From Adiantum capillus-veneris (Eukaryota > Streptophyta > Polypodiopsida > Polypodiales > Pteridaceae): a stretch of DNA of 64,000 bases. The stretch covers positions 3,493,997-3,557,996 of the forward strand of contig CM043964.1 of NCBI GenBank assembly GCA_014529385.2, read 5' to 3'. Positions 44,856 to 57,066 of the stretch are shown here, in pieces. Under the pieces are notes generated by a model. It made no database searches and was not told where the DNA came from. It saw nothing but the letters and a program-made list of their open reading frames with translations. Positions within the stretch are counted from its first letter, which is position 1. The number at the start of each line of letters is the position of its first letter. The translations under genes were made by a program, and so were the position numbers.

Positions 44856-45560
44856 TTGAGTGGATCAATTTCAAAAACAAAAATACCACTGAAGGTGATG
44901 ACAAGAGCGCAAGCAAAACAGAAAACAACATATGAGAAGGAAGGTAGTCACTCTCACAAATCTATTAGTGCAAAACCACTTAGAAAACCCACCCGAGAAA
45001 GAGTGCGAGCTCAATACCCTAAGAAGTTAAAGACCGTTACGCCTGAGCTGCCCCAAGCTCGAGAGCAAACATACAATCAGCAAAACCTGGGCCTAGTGTT
45101 ATACTAAAGGAAATACATGAAATAGAACTAAACCCAAAGGAAACCATACCAAATGGGGTGAGTTCTAGAGGGTTCGATGCTAGTCGACAGAAAGTTTGAG
45201 CCATTGGAAGCAATTCTAAAGGCTTACGAAGCAAGATTGGACAATAGGTAGACAATGGGACATAGATGGTTGACTTATCCTAACACAGAATGGGAAAAGC
45301 TACGATTGGAGATGTGCAAAAATTTGATTTGAGACTGTTCAAACTCATATGGAGCCTCCACCAACGATGCCCATCCAAGAGAGGATAGTTCTCCAACCAT
45401 CTACAGACTTGAAAGACATGGACAAACAAAAGAAACAAGTGTTCGAAGAAAACACCTTGAAATTCAATTGCAAAGGAAAGAAAAAGGGAAACAATAGACG
45501 AACAAGTGGAGGAAATGGAGTTGGAACACCATGCAAACAAGGAACAAAGCAAACATAGGC
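44856..45560 (+). other. unassigned region with short basic ORFs
   Basis: Plus-strand ORFs 44856-45107 and 45349-45558 code for Lys-rich peptides without a known motif. They may belong to an untranslated or gag region of a decayed element. No start context, repeat partner or splice signal supports them. Confidence 0.3.
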
Positions 45561-45599
45561 CAGACGGACTTAACAAGTCAAATAGTAGAGATCACTATG

Positions 45600-45804
45600 G
45601 ATCACTCTGCCTATCAGACACCACCTAACTGAAAGGCCATAGGATGGACTATCATATGGTTCTCCTCCCAACCTCCCTATTTATAGCCCTTGGCCCTTGC
45701 AAGTAGGACCCCTTAACTTATGCATGGCCCTCGGCTCCTAGACGCACTGAGCCATTCAGTCCCTGGCCCTTGGCCTGCTGCCCGATCCTACCATTGGCCT
45801 GACA
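45600..45804 (-). repeat. LTR-J, 3' LTR portion of a gypsy element
   Basis: On the minus strand a purine tract AAGGGGGGAGTAA is followed by TGTCAGGCCAATGG, a convincing PPT-LTR junction at 45804. A TATA box CTATAAATAG (complement of about 45678-45687) lies 120 bases inside. The left end of the LTR could not be set; the coordinate is approximate. Confidence 0.55.
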
Positions 45805-46060
45805 TTACTCCCCCCTTGGAGATGCATTTTTGTCCTCAAAAACAAAAAGTGGTGAGACCTTCCCAAAAACACTAATATTTTTTTGCAATGGCACCCTTCA
45901 AGGATCCAGCTATCTATTGGACCGGAATATGGTGCAGTAGGAGGTCCAATGAAACCAAGAGTAACATCTTGATTTCCCACATTGTTGTCCATTTGCAACC
46001 ATCTTTTCTTATCGGATCCCATCCAATCATAGTGTGTAGAGTCCGTTTAGAACGCATACC
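45805..46060 (-). pseudogene. C-terminal pol remnant next to LTR-J
   Basis: The minus-strand frame (46022-45805) ends in a peptide with LEGCHCKKILVFLGRSHHFLF and DK..LQGG-like wording just before the purine tract. The Asp-Lys, then Gly-Gly ending directly before PPT is common at the end of chromovirus polyproteins. Too short for a firm call. Confidence 0.35.
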
Positions 46061-46997
46061 AGCATGCTAAACGAGTTATCACAACAAAGATGTACCCAAA
46101 AGAGAACTTCTTTCACTTTACATAGAAGTAACTTGCTGATGTAACTCATCATCCAAGTTTAAGTCGTTGTCTTGTTATCTTCTCGTATTAGAAACAACCT
46201 CACCATAACCTGCGGTCAAGGTTGATGTAACATTTTAACGGCCTAGTAACTTGTGTGTAACGGAAAATAACATGAACATAGTGAGCATTTCATTATAGAA
46301 TAGATTCCTAATGAGCATAGCAAGAGTGCTTGGATGGAGAGAGCAACAAAAAGCATAACACCTAGTTAGATAGGCATGAACAACACTTCAAAAGAGAGAG
46401 AAATTAAGCTATTGACAACAGTTGAGGATCGGATTTACATGGAGCCGTCTTTGGATTATAGGTTTCCCCCATCAAAGGAGACATTTTACAATACAATTTT
46501 TTGTCTTCCTTCAATAACTAGCTAGTGCAATGAAGATGGAAGCTTCAAGCACTAAGCAAACACTTATAAAGCACAACATTAATTCCCTCACGGTCTCAGA
46601 CCCAAGACGTCACACACCTTCGAAGATGGTGAGAGCTAGCGGCGTATGAGAGTAGATTGAGAGGAAGAAGGAGTAGTCTTACAAGAAAGAAGTATATCTC
46701 CTCACATAATCACTCATAATAGCTTAGCATAGCCTAGTAATTAGCATGGTAGAGGAGATGAGCATGCATTGAAGCTTGGCTCTTGGTTGGATTTGCATCA
46801 CAAAGCCAAGAGTTGTTGGTGTAGGCTTCCCTTCTCACAAGCTTGGAGTAGATGATGAGCTTTCCATTAAAGCTTGAGAAGGAGAGAGAGTCTTCTTGCT
46901 TCACACATGAGATTGTGTGAGTGTGTGTGTGATAATACCTTGCCAAAATCAGCCCCCTCTCTCTCTTGCTCGACCCCTCTTGCAAATTACTCTTGTT

Positions 46998-47345
46998 GGT
47001 ACCCCATTGGACCGTGTAAAGCTTAGCCAATCATATTTGAGAAGCATAAGTGATAGCCTTGTGACATGTGTCCCCCTTTCCCCTTTTGGTGAGAGATTTA
47101 GGTAATTAAATAATGCAACTAAACTCTCATTGGACCCCTTTGTCTTCTGGCCAATAGGAATCAGGCAAGCCATTGCGCTGTTGAATGCTCATTGGACCCC
47201 TTGGGAGACTGTCCAATAGTCTTCTAGATAGCTTGATTCTTATTGGTTCTTTTAGCAAGTTTTTTTAAATGAATTAAACTAGATTTACTCTAGCCTAATT
47301 CTCATTGGTCCACCTCTATGGCCATCCAATAGGATTTGAGTGCAC
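46998..47345. repeat. repeated ATTGG...CCAAT units
   Basis: At least four units in which ATTGG(A/T)CC is followed after about 15-25 bases by CCAAT(A/C): near 47005-47030, 47131-47158, 47190-47218 and 47303-47335. Spacing between units is about 60-110 bp. GACATGTGTCCCC occurs on both sides of the block (about 47062 and 47372). Possibly a CCAAT-rich LTR promoter. Confidence 0.6.
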
Positions 47346-47892
47346 CTTGTGGGCAACTAGGCTAGGGAGCCGACATGTGTCCCCTATTCCCTTTTTGTAA
47401 AGGGAGCCTGTGAGTGTGTGTGTGTGTGTTTCTCTCTCATCCCCTACTTAGAGGGCTCGCCCCCTCCTATGTAGGAGTCTTGAAGACTTTTGTGTACACT
47501 CACAAAGCATCGAATTCCACTAAGCTTGACCATTTGGACATAGCCTTTGAATTTTGGAACCTTAGCATTTTGAAAGTCTTAATGGACTGAACCTTAGGGT
47601 CTTTGAAGCCCATTGTTGCACATTGGTCTTTTGCAGATGGCCCCCCCTTTGGATCCCTATTTTACATCCTTTATATCCCTATTGTGGCCGGTCTGCCAGC
47701 TTAACCAATATTCTAGCTTTTTCGCCCTTGGTACTTCCCCATATTATATGATTCGTTTAACATAAGAAAATCATTTAGGAGAATTAGATATTAGTTATTA
47801 TGGCATTACCTCTCTCTTGAAATTATCATCGTCCTCGACTATGGGGTAGAGAGGATAAAGCCTATTCATTAGTCCTTTTTCTAGTGGGTAGA

Positions 47893-48565
47893 GGATCCCC
47901 CCGAGGGATTCACTCTATATACAAAATGGGACGCCACCTGCGAGCGGACAACTTTGGTAAAACCTCTATATACCACTCATATTAGGTAATATGACCCCTC
48001 TTATACGCTTATACGACAATTTATGAAGAAAAATATCATACCTCTATCTTACATATAAAATTTAGGTCTCACATGATCTAACAAAGCGTTTATAGCATAG
48101 TGACTGGCAATGTACTAAGGAACCACTTCTGTTGATAACTAGATGTACCCAATGTATCTTAGTTTGAGTTTCAAACTATATGCATGATCAACCTAAACCC
48201 TAGCTACTCATCCAATTTTGACCCATCCAAAGATGGTGTAAATCAACCTTTGAACTGCTCCAAATCAGCCCTTATCTATGACCTGCTTGATGAAAAATTT
48301 GATGTGTAACCCAATAAAAAACTTCCCCTAAATTCATCCGAATTCTAGTGCACATTGGTAACCAATTGTTACAAGTAATCAACCCGGGTCAGTCCCCCCC
48401 CCCCCCCAATAAATATGATACCCCCCTTCCTTATTTTTAAGCTTGGGAGATAAATTATTGGGGGTCTGTCCCTAACTTATACACTTATATAACTTGTAAA
48501 AAAAACCCCTCCCCTGCACTTACGTGGTGCTGTAAGTTTTCCATGGTGAATCCCTCGGGAGGATC
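47893..48565. repeat. 673-bp segment bounded by 21-bp inverted repeats
   Basis: GGATCCCCCCGAGGGATTCAC at 47893-47913 is the inverse of GTGAATCCCTCGGGAGGATCC at 48545-48565 with one mismatch. Similarity weakly continues outward (GGGTA). Could be a MITE or a chance feature of the LTR. No target duplication was found. Confidence 0.55.
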
Positions 48566-48807
48566 CCTATCTTACCCTATGACATCGTTCCAGAATGGAT
48601 GACTAATCCATTTGGCGCTTGAGAGCCTAAGCTGCCGCAAGCATGTCTACGCATTAGTCATATCAATCTTCCATAGTAGAGTGACAAGCTCTACTTGGTG
48701 TTTGGGAGACATCGTCTCCGCAAACTTGATTCTAAGCATGCATACTACTTAACATTTGTGCACAATAAAGAAAAAGAGAGTCCTATAAGGCAAAAACTTT
48801 GTTCATT

Positions 48808-51059
48808 TTAAACATCTGTACATTTTCTTACTCTAGGGAAGCATTGTAAGCATTGACAAGGTTTATTTAATTGTATGCCTTGTATCCATCTAGCATCTTC
48901 AAAAGGATAATTCTTAATAAGATATTGTCGGATAGCCTTACTGCCTCTTAATACCTTGTCTTCATGTCGGAGAATGGACTCGGGCTGCAGCACCTCTTCT
49001 TGGTCCACGATCTCCGGCGAGTCTTCAACAGTTGGTTCTTGAGGTGGCTCTGCTTTGTAAGTCTTTAGTAGGCTCACATGAAAAGCATTGTGTATGAGCC
49101 AATGACTAGGCAACTTGAATTGATAGGCCATCTCATTGATTGGTCTAAGAATCTGGAAGGGACCATAGTACCTTTTTGCTAACTTAGCATAGTAATTTTG
49201 GTGTCCCGTAGGATTCTTGCCCGTAGTGTGCCTTAATCAAGCCTTGGGAAATTTAAGTAAGATCCAATCATTATCTTTAAAGGCTTGGGCTCTTCTGTGC
49301 TTATCAGCAACAGCCTTTTGCCTTTGTTGTGAGATAGAGATATCATCCTTAATCTTTTGGAAAGATTCTTGTAGGTCTTGGCTATACTCATCTACAGCAA
49401 AGATCTTCATGTGTACCTTAAGTAGCAAGGGACTTTTTAATCTTCCCTCAATTACCTCAAAAGGTGCTTTTCCCGTGGACTTATGTACAATGTTATTGTA
49501 GGCATATTCCACTAAGGGTAAGTACTTCTCCCATTGGGACCTTTGATCTACTTCCGTTACATAGGCTTTTAGTAGATCAAGACTTGTTAGGTTAGCTATT
49601 TCACTTTGGCCATCTGTTTGCGGGTGATAGGCCGAAGAGAAGTTTAGCCTTGTCCCTAAATTCTCAAAGAAACCCTTCCAAAAATTACTAGTCATTTTAG
49701 GATCCCTATCCGACACTAGGGACATTGGCAAGCCATGGTACTTGAAGGTTTGTGATATGAAGAGGGTTTCCATTTGATGGGCTTTGATAGTCTTTTTGAT
49801 AGGTATAAAATGAGCCTGTTTGTTGAACCTGTCTACTATCATCCATATTCCCGTATTCCCATGGATAGACTTAGGCAATCCAAAGATAAAATACATGGAT
49901 ATGCTCTCCTATGGTGAATTAGGGATTGGCAAAGGTTGAAGCAATCTAAGTTGCTTCCCTCTATCAAACTTCGTCTTTTGGCATACCACACATTTAGAAA
50001 CATACTCTTGTATGTTTGCTTTCATGGTAGGACAATATAAATATGTTTCAATCCCTTTTAGGGTAGACTAGATGCCTCTATGTCCCGCATAAGGAGGAGC
50101 ATGAGATTCATACATTACTTTCTCACGTAGTGAGTTAGTAACGTATAGTCTATTGCCATAGAGAAGATAACCATATTGTAAAGGAAATGGTTCCTTTTTC
50201 TTCCCTAGTACAAGGGTTGAAAACACATCTCTAAACTCGAGATCAACAGCATACTCATCTATCATAGAAGATAGATCATTGTGAGCTGCTATGGAGACCG
50301 CATTCACTCTTGGTCGTCTTGAGAGTGCATCGGCTACTTGATTATGCTTGCCAGCAATGTGAGCAATATAAAAATCAAATTGCGAAAGGAAATTTTCCCA
50401 CCTCATTTGTTTGTCGGAGAGCTGGTTTGCGTCATGAAGTACTTAAGGCTTTGGTGATTCGTCCGGAGAATGAAAGGAGTCTCCCAATAGATAGTGCTTT
50501 CATGAGTCTAAGGCATGTAGAACTGCGAGGAGTTCCTTTTCATTTATGCCTAGAACTTGCTCAACAGGTTCGAGCCTTCAAATTTCATACGCTATGGCGT
50601 GAACTTCTTGGAGTAAAACACCTCCAAGGCAATCACCACAAGCGTCACATTGGACTTCAAATGGCTTTGAGAGATCCAACAGTGTAAGCACAGGTTGAGA
50701 GATAAACTTTTCTTTAAGCTTTTTGAAAGCATTGTTCTCCTTGGCAAACCATGTATACCTAACATTTTTCTTTGTTAGGTCATGTAATGGTCCTGCTATT
50801 AGTGAGAACTTTTCTATGAAGCGGCTATAGTATGCACACATACCTATAAAGCTTCTTAGTTCATGAAGATTCCTTTATAGCCTCCAGTTTTGACGAATCC
50901 ATTTGCATGCCATCTTGAGAGATAATGTGACCTAAATACTGAATCCCTTGTAATAAAAACTCACTTTTCTTTCGATTAACATAAAGTTTATTCTCTCTTA
51001 AGACTTGAAATATTACCTAGAGGTGCTGCTTGTGTTCGTCTAATGAATTAGAGTAGATG
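48808..51059 (-). pseudogene. Chromo-K, chromovirus pol (RT end to chromodomain)
   Basis: Minus-strand order from 51059: RT end (IYSNSLDEHKQHL, TAG, VIFQVLRENKLYVN; then YLGHIISQDGMQMD), the CAYYSRFIEKF block and RNase H VQCDACGDCLGGVL (50841-50578), SRRPRVNA and the AGHRG zinc region (50406-50068). Integrase is in 49896-49237: WMIVDRFNKQAHF, SDRDPKMTSNFW, AYHPQTDGQSE (D, D, E present), then DKHRRAQAFKDNDWILL. The C-terminal part 49131-48808 has HNAFHVSLLK and a chromodomain-like PESILRHEDKVLRG...IRQYLIKNYPFEDARW. Gag, protease and the front of RT are missing because Ty3-L is inserted at 51060. Confidence 0.85.
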
Positions 51060-51694
<635 letters not shown>

Positions 51695-51698
51695 TTTT

Positions 51699-51716
51699 TG
51701 GCGCCGCTGCCGGGGA
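51699..51716 (+). other. Ty3-L primer-binding site
   Basis: TGGCGCCGCTGCCGGGGA begins five bases after the LTR end CTTGACA. This is the primer-site type commonly seen in plant Athila/Tat-like elements (TGGCGCCG.TGCCGGGGA). Confidence 0.8.
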
Positions 51717-52678
51717 GCTGCTGCGCGTGAAGCTCCAATGGCGACCTGTAAATTGTATTGAAGCTATTTTTTATGTAGGAAAGGCACGGCTTAAGTTTGA
51801 TTATTGTTGTTATGCAAAAACAGTAGAGAAAGACACAATGTTGTTGACTGCATTCAAGTTTTCTGTGTTCTGTTAAGCTCTGTTTTGCTAGTTCTATTAA
51901 GCTCAGATTTCAGCTTACACAGTTAGCATTTCTTGCGTTTCTGCGTTTTCTGCATTTTCTGGTTTGCACTGCACAGTTCTTTCAAGTTTCAATTTTTTGC
52001 ATTTTCTATGTTTTCTGGTTTGTGCACAGTTAGGCTCACAGTTAGTTAATTAAGTAGGTTAGTAATTAGGTGAACCACTGATTAGCGCACCAAAACGTGT
52101 ACCAAATAAAATCCAACGCGCACCAAAACGCGTACCAAATAAAATCCAAAAAATAAAATAAAAAATAAAAAAAGAAATCAAAAAATAAAAACGTGAGTGA
52201 GGGGGAGGTTATAAAAACGGACGGGTTGGTTTGTATAAAAGTGAGATCGGGATCATTTGACCCAAGCCCAAGCCCAAGCCCAAGCCCAAGCCCAAGCCCT
52301 GGCTCTGTCTCTGTCTTATGATATAGGGTAGTCTCATTCCTATATATATAGGCTAGACTCACAAGGAGGGAGTGAGGAATGCGGGATAAGTCCTACACTC
52401 TCCTGTCCTTCATTGCACACTAGGACTTGCTATTTGGAGCCTAGTTCCCCAGCTAGGAAAAGACTGTTTCGGGCTTTTCTGAAGCAAAATAGAACCAAAC
52501 GGTGGGCTGTAAAGCACAGCGCGTCCCTCCTAGCGATACGCTCGTTTTGAGCTATCACACGGCCCATTCCACGACACGCTCTAAAAAATCTAGCAAAAAA
52601 ACAAACAAAAAACACACAAAAAACTAGTCACAAGGCCTCCTAGAGCAGCTTTTTGACACCTTAGGGTATCAAAAGCAC
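51717..52678 (+). other. Ty3-L leader
   Basis: About 960 bp untranslated. It has TCTGTT/TTCTGCATTTTCTG repeats at 51860-52020 and a (CCCAAG)n hexamer tract of about seven units at 52259-52300. No ORF of note. Confidence 0.7.
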
Positions 52679-55600
52679 ATGCACTTACGCTCTGGGCGGG
52701 TGCTAGAACACGAGCATATTGAGGGTGCCTCTGTTCATATGGACACCCATTACCCATCCACGATAGGCTCTAGACCCTCAACAGGGACACAAGGTAGCAC
52801 CACCCAAGACCCTAAAATAGCCGCTAGTGATTCCTCCTCCGACTCAGAAATCATGGAAGCATACCCTACCCAAAACACTGAGAGAGAAGGCCATGCACCT
52901 CCCGAAGCTCCACAGCCTAGTACTAGTATGTTTAGCCGTTTCATGGAAACATTAGGTAGAGCTACTCGCTCGGAACCTGATGCAAATGAAGCACACGAAG
53001 GGGGTGGGAAAGTGGACTCTCCTTTCACATCGCACGTGGACCCCACACCCCCAAAGAGTGTCCATGTGGATATCCTGCCAACTTCTTACCAAGAAGGCCC
53101 TGTTGAGCTGCCTCCTTTAGAAGTTCCCTCTAGAGTACCGTTGGTGACAAGTAAAACCACGGGGAGCAACATTGCTTCTACCTCACAAGAAACCGTTAGC
53201 ACGTCGACTCTAGAAGGATTGTTCATTAATGATCATTGGACATACGACCTCCACGCTGAGGTGTTGACAGATCTACACTCTGGCCACGCCTACCATGTAG
53301 GATGGATAGAGATTGTACAATCCACCTCTAGTGCCACAAGCATCGAAGATCAACAGAAAATGATCTGTAATGTTATCCATGGCATTATTCAATCAGAAAG
53401 GCAAAACCGAGGGGTAAATATACTCTCAACTGGCCCCATGAGATTTCTGGATACGAGCAAGGCTCAACAGCCTACTCTATCACAAATGGAGACTCCTCTA
53501 ATGAGTCCCATGGACCCATCTTACGTCATTTCACCTGGGGTCTCTATGCAATCTGAGCCTCCGAGAGACAACTTTAGCTTCCCTAACTTGGCTCAACCCT
53601 CTATTAAGGAAAACACAGTGCTTACTCCAGGGATAGGCCTGACAGAGAATGTACCGATGACATCTACGGTGAGCGCAGTGCCACTACCTAGTGTCGTAGT
53701 ACCTAATATGGGGCCTCGAACGTATGTGCCTCTAGCCCCTTATGCACACATGGCCCCCACACCTCCAATTGTACCACTTGCTTATGCTCCTCGAGTGCTG
53801 CTCCCTAGCCCTTATCCGAGTGGACCTATGCCCGGTTATGTTCCATATCCTCATCATCCACACATATGCCAAGACCGGTACCCGTCCCTCTCCCACATAT
53901 GATTCCAAGAGTACCTCCACCGGCCCTGCCTCCTCACATAGGTGACTTGGCAGCGTTTGCTCAAACCATAGGTCGATCTATCGCGGAAAATATGCGTCAT
54001 GCATCTGATAGAGAGCCTAGAAGTAAGGCAGTACAAATTGCCAAACTCACGTAAAAATTCAATGGGGACGAAGATGCTAGAAAACACATTGAAGTGTTTG
54101 AACAAGTATGTGATTCCTTAGGGGAACGCAACGAACTACATAAGTGCAATGCCTTAAGCTTGACATTAAGTGGGAAGGCTGGAGATTGGTATAGAACCCT
54201 AAGGGTGGACAAGAAAACAATCTACCCTACCCTTCGAAGGTTGTTTCTAAAGGAGTACATACGAGAAGGTGTGCTTTGGGGTGTAGCATCCCAACTACAG
54301 AAGGCCGAACGTAAGGAAGGAGAGTCAGTAAGGTACTTCATTAGTCGTCTAAAGCACTTAAACTCTCGCTGCCCTGTAAATGAGCGCTTCAACAATAACC
54401 AACTGCTTGATCGATTCATTTGAGGGTTGAGGAATGAAGGAATCTATAATGGACTAGTGATTAGAGGTATCACAACCTGGGAAGATGTCACTGCCAATGC
54501 AATCCAATTAGAGGACAACTTGATGATAGCAGGCATGAGGGTGTCTACTGACACGAGATCCACTAGCTCACAAGCCATTGAGTATGAACCCATGACTGCA
54601 AAGCCCATTGCCAATGAGCCAAAGGTATTTGAGACATTCTTGACAGACCTCACCAAGGCAATCCAAGAGTCTCTTAAGGATAATCGACCCCCTCAAAATA
54701 GTCACATGTATCCAAGAAGGGAGCAACAATGGTGTTCCATTTGCTTAGGTCCACATAGCACTAGTGAGTGCTCTACGTTTAGAGTAAAATTTAATGGAAC
54801 TTGCAACGCATGTGGTAGGTATGGTCACCAAGCTAAGGATTGTTTAATGATCAAACATATGATGGCAAATAGACCACCTGTAGCCTGGACGGATGCGCCT
54901 CGAGCTCCTGTATTGATGCCTGCTCCACCTGTTGAGCAACTACCGCAACACATGGTCCCTAGATCTCAAAATGTTGTACAAGCTACACCGCTACCACCTC
55001 CTGTGCTAGGACCGCAGCCCCCGCATCCAAGAGTCGCCCCTATGAACCAAGTGGGTTGCGAGCCATCTAATGCTTATGCAGATGGCTGTGAGGAGGAAAT
55101 AGACACTAGTATTGCCTACGGACTTGATATATTGGAAGAGTGTCCTATATACTACATGGAAGATTGTTGGGGGCAAGTCAAGCCGGTTTATCAAGCTGCT
55201 GCTCTCGCATCCAGAGGTCAAAATATCAACACCCAGGCTAGGAGGCCACCTCTTCAATGCTACGAGTGTGGTGGACCACATCGGGTAGCGGAGTGCCCTA
55301 TTAGGATGCAAAAGAATGCTGCACATATACAAATGAATCAAGGGAGCACGTCTGCAATGCCAATACTCACATGTAATCGTTGTGGCATAGATCACTTGAT
55401 TGCACAATGCCCCTATAACCCAAATGCGCCTAAAATCACACCCCTAAATTTGGTCGAAATTGCTAGTGTGACATCGCCAATACCACCCGTCGCACCCGCT
55501 TATGCGATTACACGGTCCATGCTTCAAGGGCCAGGCCATATCCTCGAAGAGAGAGATACCGCGTCAGTTATCCAAGCAAAGAAAAAGAAGACACGAAGGA

Positions 55601-56361
55601 AGAGGTCGCAGAATACGGGAAATTCAAAGCCAAGTTCCAAAACAAACATAGGAACAGGAGATGACCCCGTGTATATGAATGACCTCGAGGATGATTCAGA
55701 TTCAATCGAGACAATGGAGACTAGAACCAATACCACAAAGGGAAAGACCGACAAAGAAAACCGTAACATGGAACCAAATGAAAATCGAATAAGAGAAAAC
55801 CATAAAGAGCCTCTGAAAACACCACAAGTGTTTCCAAATCCAATCCAAGACCCCCAAGATAAACCGCAGGGGCAAAAAGGGAAGAATCGTAAAAAGAAGA
55901 TTGGGACGTACCCAAACCCAGTAGACGAGATTGAGCAAGTGAAACATCTAAGAGGTTTAGTGGAGGAGACTCAAAGGAAACTAGAACCAGAACCCATGCA
56001 TGTCAACATTCATGACACAGTGTTTCCCACGCAAGTTCATCCACCCCACATGAACCATAGACCGTTAGCCATATCTAGTATCATCCAAGAAGGGAGTGAG
56101 GACGGGACATCAGAAAGTGAGCATACACCTTTCTTGTTGGAAAGGATGTTTAACAAAGGAATACCTGATCCCATTGAGGAATATGAGATTCCATCCTCAC
56201 CAGTTCCTAGTCAAGGACCTACACCCTGCAAAATGCCAATGAATGTTGCCAAACTAGTGGACTTCATGTCTTCTGAGGTCCGAACCACGATCATAGCAAA
56301 GCTGTATGGATATCCTGAGTTATTCCTTGCACTTCGAGCATTCCTTAACGGAGAGCTGTGA
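52679..56361 (+). pseudogene. Gag of Ty3-L with four zinc-knuckle-like motifs
   Basis: Starts near 52679 (MHLRSGRVLEHEHIEG). A frameshift near 53870 moves the frame to 53866-56361, with TAA at 54052 and TGA at 54421. N-terminal 400 residues are Pro/Ser/Thr-rich. The gag core follows (FNGDEDARKHIEVFEQVC, LSGKAGDWYRTL, FLKEYI, ESVRYFISRLKHL; 54057-54350). Zinc motifs: CSICLGPHSTSEC (about 54734), CNACGRYGHQAKDC (about 54803), CYECGGPHRVAEC (about 55258) and CNRCGIDHLIAQC (about 55374); three have X3 instead of X4 before His. A Lys/Arg-rich linker is at 55575-55900. Confidence 0.85.
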
Positions 56362-56400
56362 ACGGGATTACCGCAGTTTGCGCAACCAAATAGGCCTGAC

Positions 56401-57066
56401 TTGATTATGATTGATGAGGAAAATCATGTGCAATCACTTGACTTAGATGGACACGAGTCTGTGATCGAGGTACCCATTAACGAATTAGGGCAGTATTTTG
56501 AAGGCGACGAGTCTAATGCAACCCTACCCATCACTACCAAGGGATTAACTATAAAGGGAATTCTTGATGGTGGTGCGGGAGTTAGCATCGTTACAAAAGA
56601 TTGTTGGGAATCCATGGGAAAACCCCGCCTCAGTGTTACTAACATTGTGGTAAAGATGGCAAATGGTACCATAGCCAAACCTATGGGGATGCTCAGGGAT
56701 CTTAAGATCAAAGGTCTAGGACACAAGGTACGACATACGTTCATTGTAATGGATTTCTCTAAACACCTTATGTCATATGAAATGATTTTAGGACGACCAT
56801 TCATGAGGGAAGCACAAATGGTTCATGATTGGTCTAAAAATCATGTCTATTTGCAATTCCAAGACTCTGTCCTTAGAGTGGATTTGGTGACTGGTAAGGT
56901 ACACCCGTTGGGGAGTAAAACCATTATTGATCATCTCTCTGACACCACAGTCCACTCGGCCCCACTACAATATTGTTACACTTGTAAGAAGGATACAGAC
57001 ATTGGCCAAGATTCTCCTTACATGGATGTGTTACCGGGTATGACGGAATCAGACAACGTAGACTAG
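56401..57066 (+). pseudogene. aspartic protease domain of Ty3-L
   Basis: In the same frame as gag, separated by TGA 56359-56361. The active-site block is GILDGGAGVSIVT (Asp at residue 56 of this segment), with YEMILGRPFM as the second conserved block. DGGA in place of D[ST]GA is unusual but occurs in retropepsin-like domains. The segment ends at TAG 57064-57066, within a CTAG, and the frame continues unchanged into RT. Confidence 0.8.

Larger units (their letters stand above)
46061..48807. other. long non-coding region, probable LTR of Chromo-K
   Basis: No convincing coding region in 2.7 kb. It lies directly downstream (minus strand) of the chromovirus pol, where its 3' untranslated region and 3' LTR are expected. 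A minus-strand purine tract AAGGAAGGGGGG is at about 48420-48432, next to a poly-C run (48398-48412). Repeated CCAAT units and the inverted repeat are listed separately. No second LTR lies in the window to prove the boundaries. Confidence 0.45.
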
